A DNA stretch of 64,000 nt from Rhodococcus opacus B4 (lineage in GTDB: Bacteria; Actinomycetota; Actinomycetes; Mycobacteriales; Mycobacteriaceae), in NCBI RefSeq assembly GCF_000010805.1, contig NC_012522.1, positions 6,820,001-6,884,000 on the forward strand. Direction: 5' to 3'. This document shows, in pieces, positions 62,062 to 64,000 of the stretch. The translations under genes were made by a program, and so were the position numbers. Numbering within the stretch: position 1 is the stretch's first letter; each line of letters begins with the position of its first letter. Under the pieces are notes generated by a model. It did not search any database. It was not told the DNA's origin and was given only the letters and a program-made list of their open reading frames with translations.

Positions 62062-64000
62062 TCACCAGTGGGTGCCGGGCACCAGCCTTCCGACCTTCCG
62101 GGCGGCGCGGCCGAGCACCGACGACGTGTGGTGCCGGGGTTCCGGCGTGCGCCGAGGGGCCGGCGACGCGTCGTCCGTGCCGGTTCCCTTCGCGGCCGGT
62201 GAATCGGGGAACATGCGGTACATCTGGTGCATCACGCGATCCTTGACCGCCGGCGCGAAGACGTGGCCGAGTTCACCGAGCGTGCCGGTCGGGACGTCGA
62301 TGCGTTTGGGGCGTTCGATCAGCGCCCGGACGACCATCGCGGCCGCCTTCTCCGGGGACGTGATCGGCCCGATGTTGTACCGGCCGGTGGGCGCGATCAT
62401 CGGCGTCTCGACGAGGGGCATGTGGATGGTCGTGAACGTGATTCCGTCCGAGAGGGTTTCGGATGCCGCGACGTCGGTGAATCCGTCGAGAGCCGATTTG
62501 CTCGCGACGTAGGCGGCGAACCGTGGGGTCGCCCCCTGGACGCCGGCGCTGCTGATGTTGACGATGTGACCGAACCGCCGCTCGCGCATCTGCGGGAGGA
62601 AGGCGAGGATCAGCCGGACCGCGCCGAAGTAGTTGACGGCCATGGTCCGTTCGAAATCGTGGAGCCGGTCCGTCGAGTGGTACAGCCCCCGGCGAATCGA
62701 GCGGCCCGCGTTGTTGACGAGCATGTCGACGTGGTCGTGTTCGGCGAGAACGGCTTTGACAGTGTGTTCGACCGACTCGTCGTCGGTGATGTCGCAGGGG
62801 TAGCCGTAGGCTTCGCCGCCCGCCGAGCGGATCTCGGAGACCACGGCGTCGAGTTCCGCGGTGCGCCGGGCGAGCAGGATGACCCTCGCGCCCTTGCGGG
62901 CCGTCGCGATCGCGGAACTCCGGCCGATCCCGGACGATGCCCCGGTGATGACGACGTGCCTGCCCACGAGCGGTCCGGCGGGGTGGGGCCTGCGCGCCCG
63001 GTCGGGGTCGAGATTCTCGCGCCAGTACGACCACAGCCTGCCGGCGTACGAGGCGAAGGGAGGGACCTCGATGCCGGTGCCGCGCAGCGCCTCGCGGGTG
63101 TCGCGATCGTCGAACACCGTGGGCAGGGTCAGATTCTCGACGAGGACCGGCGGGATGCCGAGCGCGCCGAGCACTGCCTTGCGGCCCGTGTCGAGGGCGG
63201 AGTCGGGGGTGGGGGTGAGGAACGGGCGGACGAGTTCGCCGGGCAGACCGATCGCGGGATGTGGTGCGCCGGCTGCCTTGGCGAGCGCGGCGTAGATCTC
63301 GCGGACCGGCTGGGGGCGCGGATTCACGAGATGGAACGCCCGACCGTCCCGTCCCGGCGCCGACATCAACTCCACGATCGCTGCCGCCACGTAGTCGACG
63401 GGCACGACGTTGGTCGAGCCGATCCGGGGGACCGCCACGGGCAGCGCCTCGGGGAGTTTCGCGAGCGCCGCGATGGCAGGGAACAAGTAGTACGGCCCGT
63501 CGATCTTGTCCATCTCGCCGGTGAGGGAACTGCCGACCACCGCGGAGGGGCGGTAGATGCGCCGGCGCAGGCCCTCGGCTTCGCGGACCAGCTTCTCGGC
63601 CTCGAACTTGGTGCGGTGGTACGGGGTGGGGAAACCCTGCCCGAGATCGAAATCGGTTTCCCGGAACGGCCCCTCGTGGTCTCCTGCGACGGCGATCGAG
63701 GAGACGTGGTGAAGGGTCGCGTCCAGTCGCCGGGCCAGTTCGATCACCGAACGGGTGCCGTCGACGTTCGTGCTGGCCTGCTCGTCGCCGGCGGTGAGGT
63801 CGTAGATTGCGCCGAGGTGCAGGACGTGATCGGCAGCGGGCGCGGAGGTGAGTCCGAGGCCGGGCTCGGTCAGGTCGCCGATCAGCGGATGCACCCGTTC
63901 GCCGCCGGGCATGCCGTCGGCGAGCGCCTCCAGTCGCGCGACGGACGCGCGCCGGACGAGGACGTGGATCTCGGCTGATGCATCGCGGTCGAGGATCAGA
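62062..64000 (-). CDS. acrA1: AcrA1-like two-domain SDR fatty acyl-CoA reductase (5'-truncated)
   Basis: About 646 visible residues; the frame is open to the window edge, so the N-terminal Rossmann GxxGxxG lies outside. The first domain (to about residue 350 of the visible part) is an extended SDR of the male-sterility/NAD_binding_4 type with TNVDGTRSVIELARRL, VSSIAV and catalytic YHRTK. The second is a classical SDR: GASSGIG cofactor loop, NNAGRSI, ISSAG and YVASK. The C-terminus is basic. This architecture and neighbourhood match Rv3391 (acrA1), a putative acyl-CoA/fatty aldehyde reductase for wax or mycolate-related lipids. The in-frame ATG at 63912 is internal, not the start. Confidence 0.85.
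   Translation of the reverse strand, partial: LILDRDASAEIHVLVRRASVARLEALADGMPGGERVHPLIGDLTEPGLGLTSAPAADHVLHLGAIYDLTAGDEQASTNVDGTRSVIELARRLDATLHHVSSIAVAGDHEGPFRETDFDLGQGFPTPYHRTKFEAEKLVREAEGLRRRIYRPSAVVGSSLTGEMDKIDGPYYLFPAIAALAKLPEALPVAVPRIGSTNVVPVDYVAAAIVELMSAPGRDGRAFHLVNPRPQPVREIYAALAKAAGAPHPAIGLPGELVRPFLTPTPDSALDTGRKAVLGALGIPPVLVENLTLPTVFDDRDTREALRGTGIEVPPFASYAGRLWSYWRENLDPDRARRPHPAGPLVGRHVVITGASSGIGRSSAIATARKGARVILLARRTAELDAVVSEIRSAGGEAYGYPCDITDDESVEHTVKAVLAEHDHVDMLVNNAGRSIRRGLYHSTDRLHDFERTMAVNYFGAVRLILAFLPQMRERRFGHIVNISSAGVQGATPRFAAYVASKSALDGFTDVAASETLSDGITFTTIHMPLVETPMIAPTGRYNIGPITSPEKAAAMVVRALIERPKRIDVPTGTLGELGHVFAPAVKDRVMHQMYRMFPDSPAAKGTGTDDASPAPRRTPEPRHHTSSVLGRAARKVGRLVPGTHW

Noticed and set aside
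62227..63978. 583-aa plus-strand ORF opposite the acrA1-like gene
   Set aside because: The opposite strand has two clear SDR domains with catalytic motifs; this translation is acidic/Arg-rich noise.

Overview
The window is a GC-rich actinobacterial chromosome segment. It carries a mycosin/EccB/EccC/EccD secretion locus, WhiB3, GroEL1 with a His-rich tail, SigD with a Pro-rich anti-sigma factor, ImuA'/ImuB and R2lox. From memory, gene content and order run parallel to the M. tuberculosis stretch Rv3450c to Rv3391, with insertions and losses. The best genus-level guess is Rhodococcus or a close Mycobacteriales relative; this is an inference from gene content. No tRNA, rRNA, IS element, prophage or CRISPR array was seen, and both edges cut genes (eccB at the left, an acrA1-like gene at the right).

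Layout. 1-10.5 kb: a complete ESX-4-type type VII secretion locus (eccB, mycP, eccD, eccC, an Rv3446c-like gene, esxU, esxT). 10.5-13.2 kb: an Lrp/AsnC regulator divergent from a dimethylargininase/ornithine aminotransferase pair, sitting between esxT and the ribosomal genes. 13.2-18.7 kb: rplM-rpsI, glmM, then three overlapping genes for small or Pro/Ala-rich T7SS-substrate-like proteins. 18.7-28.5 kb: an alpha/beta hydrolase with an altered nucleophile elbow, glmS, a cupredoxin lipoprotein, then nnrD-alr-hydrolase-tsaE-tsaB-rimI-tsaD (metabolite repair, D-Ala supply and tRNA t6A). 28.5-34.9 kb: an Hsp70-like membrane protein, an ion channel, a Tat-exported phosphoesterase and groES-groEL1 behind a CIRCE operator.

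34.9-40.6 kb is a regulatory cluster: rskA-sigK, whiB3, a MerR-type regulator, an Rv3415c-like protein and sigD-rsdA. 40.7-47.6 kb: DUF5319, guaB2-guaB3, choD and guaA (GMP synthesis with a sterol-oxidase-type gene between). 47.7-55 kb: envelope-stress signalling with a PspC/LiaF-like protein, a divergent PspC-sensor kinase and its likely NarL-type response regulator. A four-gene T7SS-effector-like cassette is embedded between kinase and regulator, and a tail-anchored Ser/Thr kinase follows. 55-64 kb: SOS-regulated imuA'-imuB, a VOC protein, a hydrolase, R2lox, a small membrane protein, a YdeI-type protein, a sucrase/ferredoxin-like protein and the acrA1-like double-SDR reductase.

Many genes overlap by GTGA/ATGA/TGATG, implying translational coupling. 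Several others lack a Shine-Dalgarno and have a TANNNT hexamer 6-8 nt before the start codon, as expected for leaderless mRNAs. The most interesting arrangement is the T7SS-like cassette (50962-53109) embedded between the histidine kinase and the response regulator and overlapping the latter.
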